From Mesorhizobium jarvisii (lineage in GTDB: Bacteria; Pseudomonadota; Alphaproteobacteria; Rhizobiales; Rhizobiaceae): a stretch of DNA of 64,000 bases. Below, in pieces: positions 53,638 through 62,880 of the stretch. Each line of letters starts with the position of its first letter. The first letter of the stretch is position 1. The notes under the pieces were generated by a model that did no database searches, was not told where the DNA came from, and saw only the letters and a list, made by a program, of their open reading frames with translations. The position numbers were made by a program, and so were the translations under genes. Location of the stretch: the NCBI RefSeq assembly GCF_003601985.1, contig NZ_QZXA01000003.1:558001-622000 (forward strand), in the 5' to 3' direction.

Positions 53638-54966
53638 ATGGCTTCCAATGTTTCGTTGACGGGCCTTGCCCGCGATCTCGATGAGCGCGGCAAGTCGGGC
53701 AAGCCCATCCGCATCGGCCTGATCGGCTCCGGCGAGATGGGAACCGACATCGTCACCCGCGTCGCCCATATGTCCGGCATCGAGATCGGCGCGATCTCGG
53801 AACTGAACCTGCCGGCCGCCAGCAAGGCGGTGGACATCGCCTTCCAGGAAACCGGCCATGCGCGTGAAGTGTCGAACGCTTCGGCGATGACAGCTGCCAT
53901 GGAGGCCGGCAAGGTGGCGGTCACCAATGACGCCAGCCTGGTCATCAACAATGATCTGATCGACGTGGTCATCGACGCGACCGGCGTCCCCGCCGTCGGC
54001 GCCGAAATCGGCCTGCGCGCCATGGAACACGGCAAGCATCTGGTGATGATGAATGTCGAGGCCGACGTCACCATCGGCGCCTATTTGAAGAGTGAGGCCG
54101 ACCGGCTCGGCGTCACCTATTCGCTGGGCGCCGGCGACGAGCCGTCCTCCTGCATGGAGCTGATCGAATTCGTCTCGGCCATGGGCCATCCGATCGTTGC
54201 CGCTGGCAAGGGCAAAAACAATCCGCTCAACATCGACGCCACGCCGCCCGCCTATGAGGAAGAGGCCAAGCGCCGGCATATGAATGTGCGCATGCTGGTC
54301 GAATTCGTCGATGGTTCGAAGACCATGGTCGAGATGGCGGCGATCGCCAACGCCACCGGGCTGGTGCCCGACAAGGCCGGCATGCATGGCCCGGCGGCGA
54401 CCCTCGGCGAGCTCTCGAAAGTGCTGGTGCCCGAAAAGGACGGCGGCGTGCTGTCCAGGGTCGGCGTCGTCGACTACTCGATCGGCAAGGGCGTTGCGCC
54501 CGGCGTCTTCGTCGTCGCCGACATGTCGCATCCGCGCATTTCGGAGCGCATGGAAGATTTGAAGATGGGCAAGGGTCCGTATTTCACCTTCCACCGCCCC
54601 TATCACCTGACCTCGCTCGAAGTGCCGCTGACCTGTGCCCGCGTCGTGCTCTACGGCAAGGCCGACATGGTGCCTCTGGCAAAGCCGGTGGCCGAAGTCG
54701 CCGCCGTGGCCAAGAAGGACATGCAGCCCGGCGAGAAGCTCGATGCGATCGGCGAATATTGCTACCGCGCCTGGATCATGACGGCGCCCGAAGCCCATGC
54801 CGCCAAGGCCATTCCCTGCGGCCTGCTGCAGGGCGGCTCGGTCACCGCGCCGATCAAGAAGGGCGAGCTCATCACCTATGCCAATGCCGCCCCGGCTCCG
54901 GGCTCCAAGATCGCCGAACTGCGCGCCCGCCAGGACAAGCTCGTCTACGGAACCGCGGGAGCCTGA
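53638..54966 (+). CDS. NAD(P)-dependent oxidoreductase with C-terminal SAF domain
   Basis: A 442-residue protein. The Rossmann motif GLIGSGEMG is at about 27-35. The middle part resembles homoserine-dehydrogenase-like oxidoreductases (ATGVPAVGAEIG, EPSSCMELIEF). From about 340 on lies a SAF domain with DMQPGEKLDAIGEY. The ATG at 53638 has GGGAGG ten bases upstream. It is the first gene of a four-gene operon with E1-alpha, E1-beta and E2. The substrate is not known; a polyol- or sugar-acid-derived intermediate that ends as a 2-oxo compound for the dehydrogenase is a fair guess. Confidence 0.78.
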   Translation: MASNVSLTGLARDLDERGKSGKPIRIGLIGSGEMGTDIVTRVAHMSGIEIGAISELNLPAASKAVDIAFQETGHAREVSNASAMTAAMEAGKVAVTNDASLVINNDLIDVVIDATGVPAVGAEIGLRAMEHGKHLVMMNVEADVTIGAYLKSEADRLGVTYSLGAGDEPSSCMELIEFVSAMGHPIVAAGKGKNNPLNIDATPPAYEEEAKRRHMNVRMLVEFVDGSKTMVEMAAIANATGLVPDKAGMHGPAATLGELSKVLVPEKDGGVLSRVGVVDYSIGKGVAPGVFVVADMSHPRISERMEDLKMGKGPYFTFHRPYHLTSLEVPLTCARVVLYGKADMVPLAKPVAEVAAVAKKDMQPGEKLDAIGEYCYRAWIMTAPEAHAAKAIPCGLLQGGSVTAPIKKGELITYANAAPAPGSKIAELRARQDKLVYGTAGA

Positions 54967-54968
54967 TC

Positions 54969-55997
54969 ATGGCCGGAGCCAGCAAAGCCGTCGCGGACAG
55001 TCGCGCCAACCTGCCTTTTGTCTATCGTCAGTACAGCGCCGAGCAGCTCAAGCAGGTGCTCTACAAGATGTACCTCATCCGCCGCTTCGAGGAGGGCGCC
55101 GAGGAAAGCTACATGCGCGGCCTGATCCACGGCACCATGCACCTGTCGATCGGCCAGGAAGCCTGCGCCATGGGCATCTGCATGCCGCTTGGCGAGGATG
55201 ACCAGATCACCTCGACGCATCGCGGCCATGGCCATTGCATCGCCAAAGGCGCCGAGGTGAAGCGCATGTTCGCCGAGTTCTTCGGCAAGACCACGGGCTA
55301 CTGCAAGGGCCGTGGCGGCTCGATGCACATTGCCGATGTCGCCAAGGGCAACCTCGGCGCCAACGGCATTGTCGGCGGCGGCATTCCGATCGCCGTCGGG
55401 GCGGCACTCTCCTCCAAGATGATGAAGACCGGCAAGGTCGTCGTCTCCTTCTTCGGCGACGGCGCCAACAATGAAGGCGCCTTCCACGAGGCGCTCAACA
55501 TGGCGGCGGTCTGGAAGCTGCCGGTCATTTTCGTCTGCGAGAACAATGGCTACGGCATGTCGACCTCGACCGCCCGTTCCACCGCGGTCAAGAACATCGC
55601 CGACCGCGCCGCCGCCTATTCGATGCCCGGTGTCATCGTCAATGGCAACATCTTCTCGGAAGTCGCCGAGGCCTCCTACAAGGCCGTCGAGCGCGCCCGC
55701 GCCGGCGAGGGGCCGACGTTGATCGAATCCAAGACCTACCGCCATCGCGGCCATTCCAAGAGCGACCGCAACCGCTATCGCACCAAGGAAGAGATCGAGG
55801 ACTGGATGTCGAACCGCGACCCGATCACGCTGTTCGAGAACGAGCTGCGCGAATTCGGCTTTATCGACGACGAGGGCATCGAGGCCATTCGCAGTGGGGT
55901 GGCGCAGGAGATCGCCGACGGCATCGAGTTCGCCAAGGTGAGCCCGTCGCCTGACGTCAGCGAGACCGGAAATTACGTGTATACGGAGCAGGCGTGA
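54969..55997 (+). CDS. 2-oxoacid/acetoin dehydrogenase E1 component, alpha subunit
   Basis: A 342-residue thiamine-diphosphate enzyme subunit. The ThDP motif [20 protein letters not shown], ending with ENN, is at about residues 158-190; [14 protein letters not shown] and RGHSKSD mark the PdhA/AcoA family. It starts 3 bp after the SAF gene. The length and the lack of a pyruvate-family N-terminal extension fit pyruvate or acetoin type. With beta subunit and E2 it would oxidise a 2-oxoacid or ketol to an acyl-CoA. Confidence 0.9.
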   Translation: MAGASKAVADSRANLPFVYRQYSAEQLKQVLYKMYLIRRFEEGAEESYMRGLIHGTMHLSIGQEACAMGICMPLGEDDQITSTHRGHGHCIAKGAEVKRMFAEFFGKTTGYCKGRGGSMHIADVAKGNLGANGIVGGGIPIAVGAALSSKMMKTGKVVVSFFGDGANNEGAFHEALNMAAVWKLPVIFVCENNGYGMSTSTARSTAVKNIADRAAAYSMPGVIVNGNIFSEVAEASYKAVERARAGEGPTLIESKTYRHRGHSKSDRNRYRTKEEIEDWMSNRDPITLFENELREFGFIDDEGIEAIRSGVAQEIADGIEFAKVSPSPDVSETGNYVYTEQA

Positions 55998-56995
55998 TGG
56001 ACGCGATGGTGCGTGAACTGAGCTACGCCCAGGCGATCCAGGAAGCCATGGCGATCGCCATGGACATGGACGAACGCGTCTTCCTGATGGGGGAGGATAT
56101 TGGCGTCTATGGCGGCGCCTTCCAGGTGACCGGCGATCTGGTCGAGCGCTATGGTACCGAGCGGGTGATCGACACGCCGATCTCGGAACTGGGCGGCGCG
56201 GGCGTGGCGGTGGGTGCGGCGCTCACCGGCATGCGGCCGATCTTCGAATTCCAGTTTTCCGACTTCGCCACGCTCGCCATGGAGCAGATCGTCAACCAGG
56301 CGGCCAAGATGCGCTTCATGCTGGGCGGCGAGGTTTCGGTTCCCGTGGTGATGCGCTTTCCCGCCGGCTCGGGCACGGGTGCGGCGGCCCAGCACAGCCA
56401 GAGCCTGGAAGCCTGGCTCGGGCACGTGCCAGGGCTCAAGGTCATCCAGCCGGCGACGCCCTATGATGCCAAGGGCATGCTTTTGGCGGCGGTCGCCGAT
56501 CCCGATCCGGTGATGATCTTCGAGCACAAGCTGCTCTACAAGATGAAGGGCCCGGTGCCCGAAGGCTATTACACGGTGCCGATCGGCAAGGCCGACATCC
56601 GCCGCGAAGGCCGCGACCTCACCATCGTCGCCACCTCGATCATGGTGCAGAAGGCGCTCGACGCCGCCGCCACGCTGGAAGCCGAAGGCATCGACGTCGA
56701 AGTCGTCGATCTCCGCACCATCCGGCCGATGGACAAGCAGACCGTCATCGACAGCGTCAAGAAGACGTCGCGGCTGATGTGCGTCTACGAAGCGGTCAAG
56801 ACGCTGGGCATCGGCGCCGAGGTCAGCGCGATGATCGCCGAGAGCGAGGCGTTCGACTATCTCGATGCGCCGATCGTGCGGCTGGGCGGCGCCGAGACGC
56901 CGATCCCCTACAATCCCGAGCTCGAAAAAGCCGCGGTGCCGCAGGTTCCCGACATCATCACCGCCGCGCGCGACCTCGTCAAAGGGGTTCGCTGA
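55997..56995 (+). CDS. 2-oxoacid/acetoin dehydrogenase E1 component, beta subunit
   Basis: A 332-residue transketolase-like subunit. [15 protein letters not shown] near residue 32, [16 protein letters not shown] and the C-terminal [10 protein letters not shown] are family hallmarks. The ATG overlaps the alpha subunit stop by 1 bp (TGATG). It completes the E1 tetramer with the product of 54969. There is no N-terminal lipoyl domain, unlike the main rhizobial PdhB, which suggests a dedicated second dehydrogenase and not the housekeeping one. Confidence 0.91.
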   Translation: MDAMVRELSYAQAIQEAMAIAMDMDERVFLMGEDIGVYGGAFQVTGDLVERYGTERVIDTPISELGGAGVAVGAALTGMRPIFEFQFSDFATLAMEQIVNQAAKMRFMLGGEVSVPVVMRFPAGSGTGAAAQHSQSLEAWLGHVPGLKVIQPATPYDAKGMLLAAVADPDPVMIFEHKLLYKMKGPVPEGYYTVPIGKADIRREGRDLTIVATSIMVQKALDAAATLEAEGIDVEVVDLRTIRPMDKQTVIDSVKKTSRLMCVYEAVKTLGIGAEVSAMIAESEAFDYLDAPIVRLGGAETPIPYNPELEKAAVPQVPDIITAARDLVKGVR

Positions 56996-56998
56996 GAC

Positions 56999-58369
56999 AT
57001 GCCGACCGAAGTCATTCTTCCCAAGGTCGACATGGACATGGCGACCGGACAGATCTCGCGCTGGTTCGCTGAGGAAGGCGCCCGGGTCAAGAAGGGCGAC
57101 GTGCTGTTCGAGATCGAGACCGACAAGGCAGCCATGGAAATCGACGCGCCAGCCAGCGGCGTGCTGCGCGACGTCACCGGCAAGGAAGGCGTCGACATTC
57201 CCGTTGGCGCGCCGGTTGCGTGGATTTATGCCGATGGCGAGGCCTATGCGGCCAAGCAAGACGCGGCGCCAATTTCCCCCCTTGTGGGGGAGATGTCGGC
57301 GAAGCCGGCAGAGGGCGGCGCTGTCCCGCCAACGTCGCATTCTGTCACGCCCCCCTCTGCCCTGCCGGGCATCTCCCCCACAAGGGGGGAGATCGGCCAA
57401 TCGCCGTCGGGCATACGCGCGACACCGCTTGCCCGACGTTTGGCCCGTGAGGCAGGTCTTGCTCTTGCCAGCATCATCGGCACCGGCCCTTATGGCCGCG
57501 TGGTCAAGGCGGACATTGACGCGGCGGTTGCCGGCGGCGCGAAGGCTGCACCCGAAGCCGAGGTCGTGCCCACCGCTGCGCCAGCAACGCCGGCTGCTTC
57601 TGCCCCTGCAGTGAAAGCGATGTCGGACGACCAAGTGCTGAAGTTGTTCGAGCAAGGCTCCTACGAACTCGTCCCGCACGACAATATGCGCAAGACGATT
57701 GCGCGGCGGCTGGTCGAGGCCAAGTCCACCATCCCGCATTTCTATCTGACGCTCGACTGTGAACTCGACGCATTGCTGGCGCTGCGCACGCAGATCAATG
57801 CCGCCGCCCCGATGAAGAAGACCGACAAGGGCGAGGCTCCCGCCTACAAGCTGTCGGTCAACGACATGGTCATCAAGGCGATGGCGATGGCCTTGATGGC
57901 TGTGCCGGATGCCAATGCCTCGTGGACCGAAAGTGCCATGGTCAAGCACAAGCATGCCGATGTCGGCGTTGCCGTCTCGATCCCCGGTGGCCTGATCACG
58001 CCGATCATTCGGCATGCGGACGAAAAGACGCTGTCGACCATCTCCAACGAGATGAAGGATCTGGCGAGCCGCGCCCGCAGCCGCAAGCTGAAGCCGGAGG
58101 AGTATCAGGGCGGCACCACGGCCGTATCCAACCTCGGCATGTTCGGCATCAAGGACTTCGCCGCCGTCATCAATCCTCCGCATGCGACGATCCTGGCGGT
58201 CGGTGCCGGCGAGGAGCGGGCGGTGGTCAAGAATGGCGAGATCAAAATCGCCACCGTGATGTCGGTGACCTTGTCGACCGACCATCGCGCTGTCGATGGC
58301 GCGCTCGGCGCCGAACTTCTGGTCGCCTTCAAGCGGCTGATCGAGAACCCGATGGGCATGCTGGTCTAG
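56999..58369 (+). CDS. Dihydrolipoamide acyltransferase (E2) with repeat-derived linker
   Basis: A 456-residue E2. The lipoyl domain spans about 1-78 with ETDKAAMEI (lipoyl Lys at 43). The peripheral subunit-binding domain IRATPLARRLAREAG follows at about 140-175. The catalytic domain ends with STDHRAVDGALGAELL, carrying the active His and Asp. Between lipoyl and binding domains, residues about 92-131 are translated from a palindromic DNA element (see repeat at 57276). It starts 3 bp after the beta subunit. No E3 gene is in the window. Confidence 0.9.
   Translation: MPTEVILPKVDMDMATGQISRWFAEEGARVKKGDVLFEIETDKAAMEIDAPASGVLRDVTGKEGVDIPVGAPVAWIYADGEAYAAKQDAAPISPLVGEMSAKPAEGGAVPPTSHSVTPPSALPGISPTRGEIGQSPSGIRATPLARRLAREAGLALASIIGTGPYGRVVKADIDAAVAGGAKAAPEAEVVPTAAPATPAASAPAVKAMSDDQVLKLFEQGSYELVPHDNMRKTIARRLVEAKSTIPHFYLTLDCELDALLALRTQINAAAPMKKTDKGEAPAYKLSVNDMVIKAMAMALMAVPDANASWTESAMVKHKHADVGVAVSIPGGLITPIIRHADEKTLSTISNEMKDLASRARSRKLKPEEYQGGTTAVSNLGMFGIKDFAAVINPPHATILAVGAGEERAVVKNGEIKIATVMSVTLSTDHRAVDGALGAELLVAFKRLIENPMGMLV
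57276..57389. repeat. Palindromic element in frame within the E2 gene
   Basis: CCCCCCTTGTGGGGGAGATG at 57276-57295 recurs as its exact reverse complement at 57370-57389. The flanks (CCGGCAGAGGG on the left, CCCTCTGCCCTGCCGGG on the right) continue the match imperfectly. About 114 bp are translated in the frame of E2 as ISPLVGEMSAKPAEGG and so on to GISPTRGEI, a flexible linker. This is an element usually found between genes. Confidence 0.9.
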
Positions 58370-58374
58370 CTTCT

Positions 58375-58414
58375 TGTTGTAAGCCGGTGCCAAACGTTAC
58401 GCCGGCTTACGACA
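58375..58414 (+). terminator. Hairpin after the dehydrogenase operon
   Basis: TGTTGTAAGCCGG (58375-58387) and CCGGCTTACGACA (58402-58414) pair over 12 of 13 positions with a 14-base loop. There is no U-run, so it may be a weak terminator or an mRNA-stabilising hairpin after E2. Confidence 0.55.
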
Positions 58415-58482
58415 GAAACGACTTGTCAGGCGCCGACCCTTGACCCATCTTCCCCAGTGGATCGCGACCAAGGGAGGCCAAA

Positions 58483-58851
58483 ATGCCTGCATTCGACCCG
58501 TCTGACGTCAAAACCTTGTTCGGCAAGGTCATGGGTGCCTCGCCGTCCGACATCAAGCTGGTGGCGCAGCGCCTGCACGACCATGCCTTCGAGCCGCGCA
58601 TGTCGGCGGAGGAGACCAGGCAGCTTGTCGCTGACCTGGGCTATGACAGCCTCGATGCGTTCTGTGCTGATATCGGCCTGCCCGCTCATATCGCCGAGCG
58701 CTGGAGCCGTTTTGGCGTTTCCGGTGAGATGAAACAGGTGTTCACCCTTTTGGCGGCCCAGCGCAAGCGGGTGGCCGAGGCGATCGCCGAATTCGAATCC
58801 ATGACCCATGTCGGCGTCGAGGATTATTTGCGCGAACGCGGCCTCATCTAA
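58483..58851 (+). CDS. Small conserved protein of unknown function
   Basis: A 122-residue soluble, mostly helical protein. GGGAGG about 6 bases upstream supports the ATG. It begins MPAFDPSDVK and has a segment LGYDSLDAFCADIGLPAHIAERW; I recognise no family. It stands between the dehydrogenase operon and the convergent SorC regulator, after a hairpin, so it is probably a separate transcript. Confidence 0.7.
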   Translation: MPAFDPSDVKTLFGKVMGASPSDIKLVAQRLHDHAFEPRMSAEETRQLVADLGYDSLDAFCADIGLPAHIAERWSRFGVSGEMKQVFTLLAAQRKRVAEAIAEFESMTHVGVEDYLRERGLI

Positions 58852-58896
58852 GGTGTATCTATATTCGGGTGAGGTCGGCCTGCAAATGGCAGGACC

Positions 58897-59868
58897 TCAA
58901 CCGCCCTTGGCCAGCAGTGCAGTCGCCGTGTCGCTGTCGGTGATTAGCACATTGGTGCTGACCGCCTTGAGTGCGGCCAGGATCGCCGCCACCTTGCGTT
59001 TTCCGCCGGCGGCCAGCACGACATTCGGCACCTGGCTCACCACATCGAGACCGATGGCCATGACGCGCCCGTTGACCTCATGGTCGACCAGCCGGCCGGC
59101 GGCATCGACGAAGTAGCACAGCATGTTGGCGACCGCGCCTTTCGCCTTCAATGGCGCGATCAGCGATGACGGCACGATCCCGTGGCGAAAGATGGTGGCG
59201 TCCGCGGACATGTCGCCGACGGTGAGCAGTGCGATGTCGGCGGCCGCCGCCCGCTGGCGTACGTCCTGCAGGGTCGGCTGCGCCCACAGGAGGTCGCGAA
59301 GCGCGGGATCGTCAACCATCACCGGCGCGGTGATCTGGTAGGAGTCGACCTCGAAGACATCGGCGACCTTGGCGGCGACGATCGACGGGTTGATCCACTG
59401 CGAATGCGGCAGGCTGCCGACGAGCGCCACCACCGAGGCGCGCCTCAGCTGCTGGCGGGCGAGGAAGCCCAGGCTTGCATGCAGTGTCGCGCCGCCGCCG
59501 ATCGCCAGCGTCATGCCGTCGTGCATCTGCTCGCCGAGATAGGCCGCCACGGCATGGCCGATCGCCTTTTCCAGATGCTCATGCGCCGAGGGTGTCGGGA
59601 TGACCACCGCGGCGTCGAGGCCCCAGCGCTTTTCCAGTTCCCGCTCGAGCGCAACCTGCCCGGCGGTCGGTGCGTTGATCATGGTGACCACGATGCCTTC
59701 GGCGGTGCAGGCAGCCAGCGTGCGCATGACCTTCACGCGGGAGACATCGAGCTTCTCGGCGATCTGTTCCTGCGTGAAGCCCTCGACATAGTAGAGCCAG
59801 GCCGTCTTGACGTTGAGATCGGACGACACCATCGGCAGGCGGGCCGGTGTGGGTTTTTCTGTGGGCAT
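58897..59868 (-). CDS. SorC/DeoR-type sugar-binding transcriptional regulator
   Basis: A 323-residue regulator. The N-terminal HTH (TAWLYYVEGFTQEQIAEKLDVSR, positions about 14-44) is followed by a sugar-phosphate-binding domain with AIGGGATLH, which matches the SorC family. The ATG at 59868 has GAGGGA nine bases upstream; an earlier ATG at 59892 is possible. It is divergent from the importer at 60131, with a strong dyad between. The ligand would be a phosphorylated sugar or polyol related to the imported compound. Confidence 0.85.
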   Translation of the reverse strand: MPTEKPTPARLPMVSSDLNVKTAWLYYVEGFTQEQIAEKLDVSRVKVMRTLAACTAEGIVVTMINAPTAGQVALERELEKRWGLDAAVVIPTPSAHEHLEKAIGHAVAAYLGEQMHDGMTLAIGGGATLHASLGFLARQQLRRASVVALVGSLPHSQWINPSIVAAKVADVFEVDSYQITAPVMVDDPALRDLLWAQPTLQDVRQRAAAADIALLTVGDMSADATIFRHGIVPSSLIAPLKAKGAVANMLCYFVDAAGRLVDHEVNGRVMAIGLDVVSQVPNVVLAAGGKRKVAAILAALKAVSTNVLITDSDTATALLAKGG

Positions 59869-59982
59869 CTGTTCTCGTCCCTCATCAGCCATGGCCGACC
59901 GCGTCGTCCTCATCGGAGAAACGCCGGCCGGATGTCAACCGGCTGCCGGTTTCAGCCAAGCCGATTGTTGCACATCTCTGAT

Positions 59983-60008
59983 CATTTGTAATTGACAATG
60001 TACAAATG
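59983..60008. promoter_or_regulatory. Operator for the SorC-type regulator
   Basis: CATTTGTA (59983-59990), a 10-bp spacer with ATTGACAAT, and TACAAATG (60001-60008) form a perfect inverted repeat in the divergent region. SorC and DeoR proteins bind such AT-rich dyads, so this is the likely binding site controlling the importer operon and the regulator itself. Confidence 0.75.
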
Positions 60009-60130
60009 AACATATTTTGTGAGTTTCACGCGCAGTGTCATCCACCAGTCATATGCGCCGTGCAGGGAGGAAGAGACGGGGAGCCGGCCAGGGGCCGGAC
60101 CGGTCATGCACAGACAAGACAGGAGGTCTC

Positions 60131-61117
60131 ATGAAGACGCTACTCATCAAGCTGCTGGCCAGCCAGTTGGCGCTCGCGGCAATTTTGTTTGCCGGCGTGG
60201 CAAACGCCGAAACACTGACGCTCTACACATCGCAGCCGGAAGCCGACGCGGCCAAGACCGTGGACGCCTTCAAGAAGGCGCAGCCCGGCATCGACGTGAC
60301 CATCTATCGTTCTGGAACCAGCGACATCCTCACCAAGATGGCGGCCGAGTTCGCCGCCGGCAGCCCGCAACCCGACGTGCTTTTGATCGCCGACGCGGTC
60401 TCGATGGAGCTATTGAAGAAGGACGACCGGCTGCTGCCTTATCCCGAAGCCAAGCTCGATGGCATCGAGGCTGATGCCTATGACGCCGACAGGACCTATT
60501 TCGGCAGCAAGCTGATCACCACCGGCATCGTCTACAACACCGCGGCTGCTGAAAAGCCGCAGCATTGGGCCGATCTTGCCAAGCCCGCCTATGCCGATGG
60601 CCTGGTCATGCCGAGCCCGCTCTATTCGGGCGCGGCCGCCTATCTGCTTTCCGGCTTTGCCGGCGATACCAACTTAGGCTGGGATTTCTTCCAGAAGCTG
60701 AAGACCAACAACACCGTCAGCGTGCGCGGCAACGGTGCTGTACTGAAGTCGGTGGCATCAGGCGAGAAGCCCTATGGCATCCTCGTCGACTTCATGGCGA
60801 TGAACGCCAAGAAGAAGGGCTCGCCGGTCGAGTTCGTGTTCCCGAGCGAAGGCGTGCCGGCGGTGACCGAGCCGGTCGCCATCATGAAGACCGCCAAGAA
60901 TGTCGACGGCGCCAAGAAGTTCGTCGACTTCATTCTGTCGGATGAAGGCCAGAAGCTGGCGCTGTCCATGGGCTACCTGCCGGCGCGTGCCTCGGTCGGC
61001 CGTCCCGAATGGCTGCCGGAAGGCGTCAAGGTCAAGGTGATGCCGTTCGACACCAAGGCGATCGTCGCCAAGACCGACGCCGACAAGGCGAAGTTCCAGG
61101 AACTGTTCGGCGGCTGA
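60131..61117 (+). CDS. ABC transporter binding protein, Fe3+/phosphonate type (FbpA/AfuA-like)
   Basis: A 328-residue periplasmic binding protein with a signal peptide ending ANA-E (about residue 26). TLYTSQPEADAAKTVDAF and IYRSGTSDI are the starts of the two lobes in this family (binding proteins for ferric ions, sugar phosphates, 2-aminoethylphosphonate and similar anions). AGGAGG lies directly upstream of the ATG. It is the first gene of a rightward operon. The SorC regulator makes a sugar-phosphate-like substrate (as for AfuA) more likely than iron. Confidence 0.88.
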   Translation: MKTLLIKLLASQLALAAILFAGVANAETLTLYTSQPEADAAKTVDAFKKAQPGIDVTIYRSGTSDILTKMAAEFAAGSPQPDVLLIADAVSMELLKKDDRLLPYPEAKLDGIEADAYDADRTYFGSKLITTGIVYNTAAAEKPQHWADLAKPAYADGLVMPSPLYSGAAAYLLSGFAGDTNLGWDFFQKLKTNNTVSVRGNGAVLKSVASGEKPYGILVDFMAMNAKKKGSPVEFVFPSEGVPAVTEPVAIMKTAKNVDGAKKFVDFILSDEGQKLALSMGYLPARASVGRPEWLPEGVKVKVMPFDTKAIVAKTDADKAKFQELFGG

Positions 61118-61176
61118 GCCGGCAATCGTGGCGGGATGTCGTTTCGACGGCATCCCGGACCTCAGGAAACACAACC

Positions 61177-62880
61177 ATGCCAACACGCGTCAGGGAAAGC
61201 CGGGGCCAGGAAATGGTCCTGACGGCGGCGGTGGCCGTCGTCATCGTGCTGCTTTCGCTGCTGCCCATGCTGCGCCTCATCAAGGAGATCGTGGCACCTG
61301 GCGGCACGCTGTCGACCGTGGCCATTGCGGCCGGGCTGAGAAGCCCGGCAACCTGGATCGCGACATGGCATACGCTGGTCGTCGGCATCGGCGGCACCTT
61401 GCTTGCGGTGCTGTCGGGAACGCTGGTGGCGGTGCTGGTCTCGCTGACCGACATACGCGGCCGCAGCGCCCTGGTGCTCTGCTACGTCATGCCGCTGATG
61501 ATCGCGCCGCAGGTCACGGCGCTGGCCTGGCTGCAACTGTTCGGCCCGGCAAGCCCATTCCTCAAGCTGTTCGGAGCGGCACCGCCGCTCGGCACGAAAA
61601 ACCCGCTTTACTCGACGTCAGGCATCATTCTGCTGCTTGGCATCCAATATGGCCCGCTGGTGTTCCTGCTGGTGCGTGCCGGCCTGCGCAAGCTGCCGCG
61701 CGAACTGGTCGAGGCCGCGCGCGCCGGCGGCGCGGGCTGGTTCCCCGTGCTGGTCACCATCGTTCTGCCCTTGATGACGCCGTCGATCATGGCGGCCGCG
61801 GCACTCGCCTTCGTGTCCTGCGTCGGCAATTTCGGCATTCCGGCTTTCCTCGGCATTCCCGCCAACTACCTGGTGCTGCCGACCCTTATCTATCAGAAGC
61901 TGGCCGGCGGTGGTCCGGCCGTGCTCGGCGAGACCGCGTTCCTATCGGCTCTGATCGGCGTTATCGCCATGGCCGGCATTCTCGCCCAGGAGGTGATGAG
62001 CCGCCGCCGCGACTACCGTATCTCTTCGACATCGTTGCCGGCCGAACCCTACGAACTCGGTCGCTGGCGGCCTATTGTCCAGGCCTGCATGTGGCTGCTG
62101 ATCGTGCTGGTGCTGTTCCTGCCGCTGTTCGGGCTGGTGCTGACCTCATTGGTACCGGGCTATGGCATCGCGCTCACCGCCAAGACGGTGACGCTCGACA
62201 ATTATCGTTTCGTGCTGTTCGAGCATGACGCCGCCAACCGCGCCTTCTTCAACAGTTTCTGGCTGTCGATCGCGGCCGCATTCTTCGCGGTCGTGGTCGC
62301 CGTGCCGGTCGGCTATCTCATCGCCTGGGGCAGGCAGCGCTGGGTACGGCTGCTCAATCTGGCGGTCGAACTGCCCTATGCCTTGCCCGGCGTGGTGCTG
62401 GCGATCGCCTCGCTGCTGCTCTTCCTCAGGCCGATCCCACTGACCGGCATCCAACTCTACAACACGGTCTGGATCATCCTCTACGCCTACCTCGCCCGCT
62501 TCCTGGTGCTGGCGCTGCGGCCGACCATTAGCGGCTATCACCAGATCGACCGGGCGCTGGAGGAGGCCGCGCAGGTGGCGGGCGCCGGCCTGTTCACGCG
62601 CATGCGCACCATCATCTTTCCACTGGTCGCGCCTGCAGCGATCGCCGGTGGTCTGCTGATCTTCATGACGGCGCTCAGCGAACTCACCGTCTCGGCGCTG
62701 CTGTGGTCGTCAGGCTCCGAGACGATCGGCGTGGTGATGTTTTCCTTCGAACAGGGCGGCGATTCCAACTACGCGGCGGCGATGTCGGTCATCACGGTCG
62801 CGGTCACCTTCGTGCTGATGCTGGTGACCAATCTGCTTGCCCCCTACCTTCCCAGCGGAGTGCTGCCATGGCGCGACTGA
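61177..62880 (+). CDS. Fused ABC permease, FbpB/AfuB type
   Basis: A 567-residue permease with twelve predicted helices formed by two six-helix halves. Each half has an EAA-type loop (ELVEAARAGGAGWFPVLV at about 183-200; EEAAQVAGAGLFTRMRTI at about 460-477). Such fused permeases go with FbpA/AfuA-type binding proteins. The ATG at 61177 is chosen after the binding protein stop (60-bp gap); the frame is open further upstream but overlaps that gene. It overlaps the ATPase start by 13 bp. Confidence 0.9.
   Translation: MPTRVRESRGQEMVLTAAVAVVIVLLSLLPMLRLIKEIVAPGGTLSTVAIAAGLRSPATWIATWHTLVVGIGGTLLAVLSGTLVAVLVSLTDIRGRSALVLCYVMPLMIAPQVTALAWLQLFGPASPFLKLFGAAPPLGTKNPLYSTSGIILLLGIQYGPLVFLLVRAGLRKLPRELVEAARAGGAGWFPVLVTIVLPLMTPSIMAAAALAFVSCVGNFGIPAFLGIPANYLVLPTLIYQKLAGGGPAVLGETAFLSALIGVIAMAGILAQEVMSRRRDYRISSTSLPAEPYELGRWRPIVQACMWLLIVLVLFLPLFGLVLTSLVPGYGIALTAKTVTLDNYRFVLFEHDAANRAFFNSFWLSIAAAFFAVVVAVPVGYLIAWGRQRWVRLLNLAVELPYALPGVVLAIASLLLFLRPIPLTGIQLYNTVWIILYAYLARFLVLALRPTISGYHQIDRALEEAAQVAGAGLFTRMRTIIFPLVAPAAIAGGLLIFMTALSELTVSALLWSSGSETIGVVMFSFEQGGDSNYAAAMSVITVAVTFVLMLVTNLLAPYLPSGVLPWRD

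Noticed and set aside
57276..57389. A frameshift or pseudogene in the E2 gene caused by the inserted repeat
   Set aside because: The frame is continuous through the element and both flanking domains keep their key residues.
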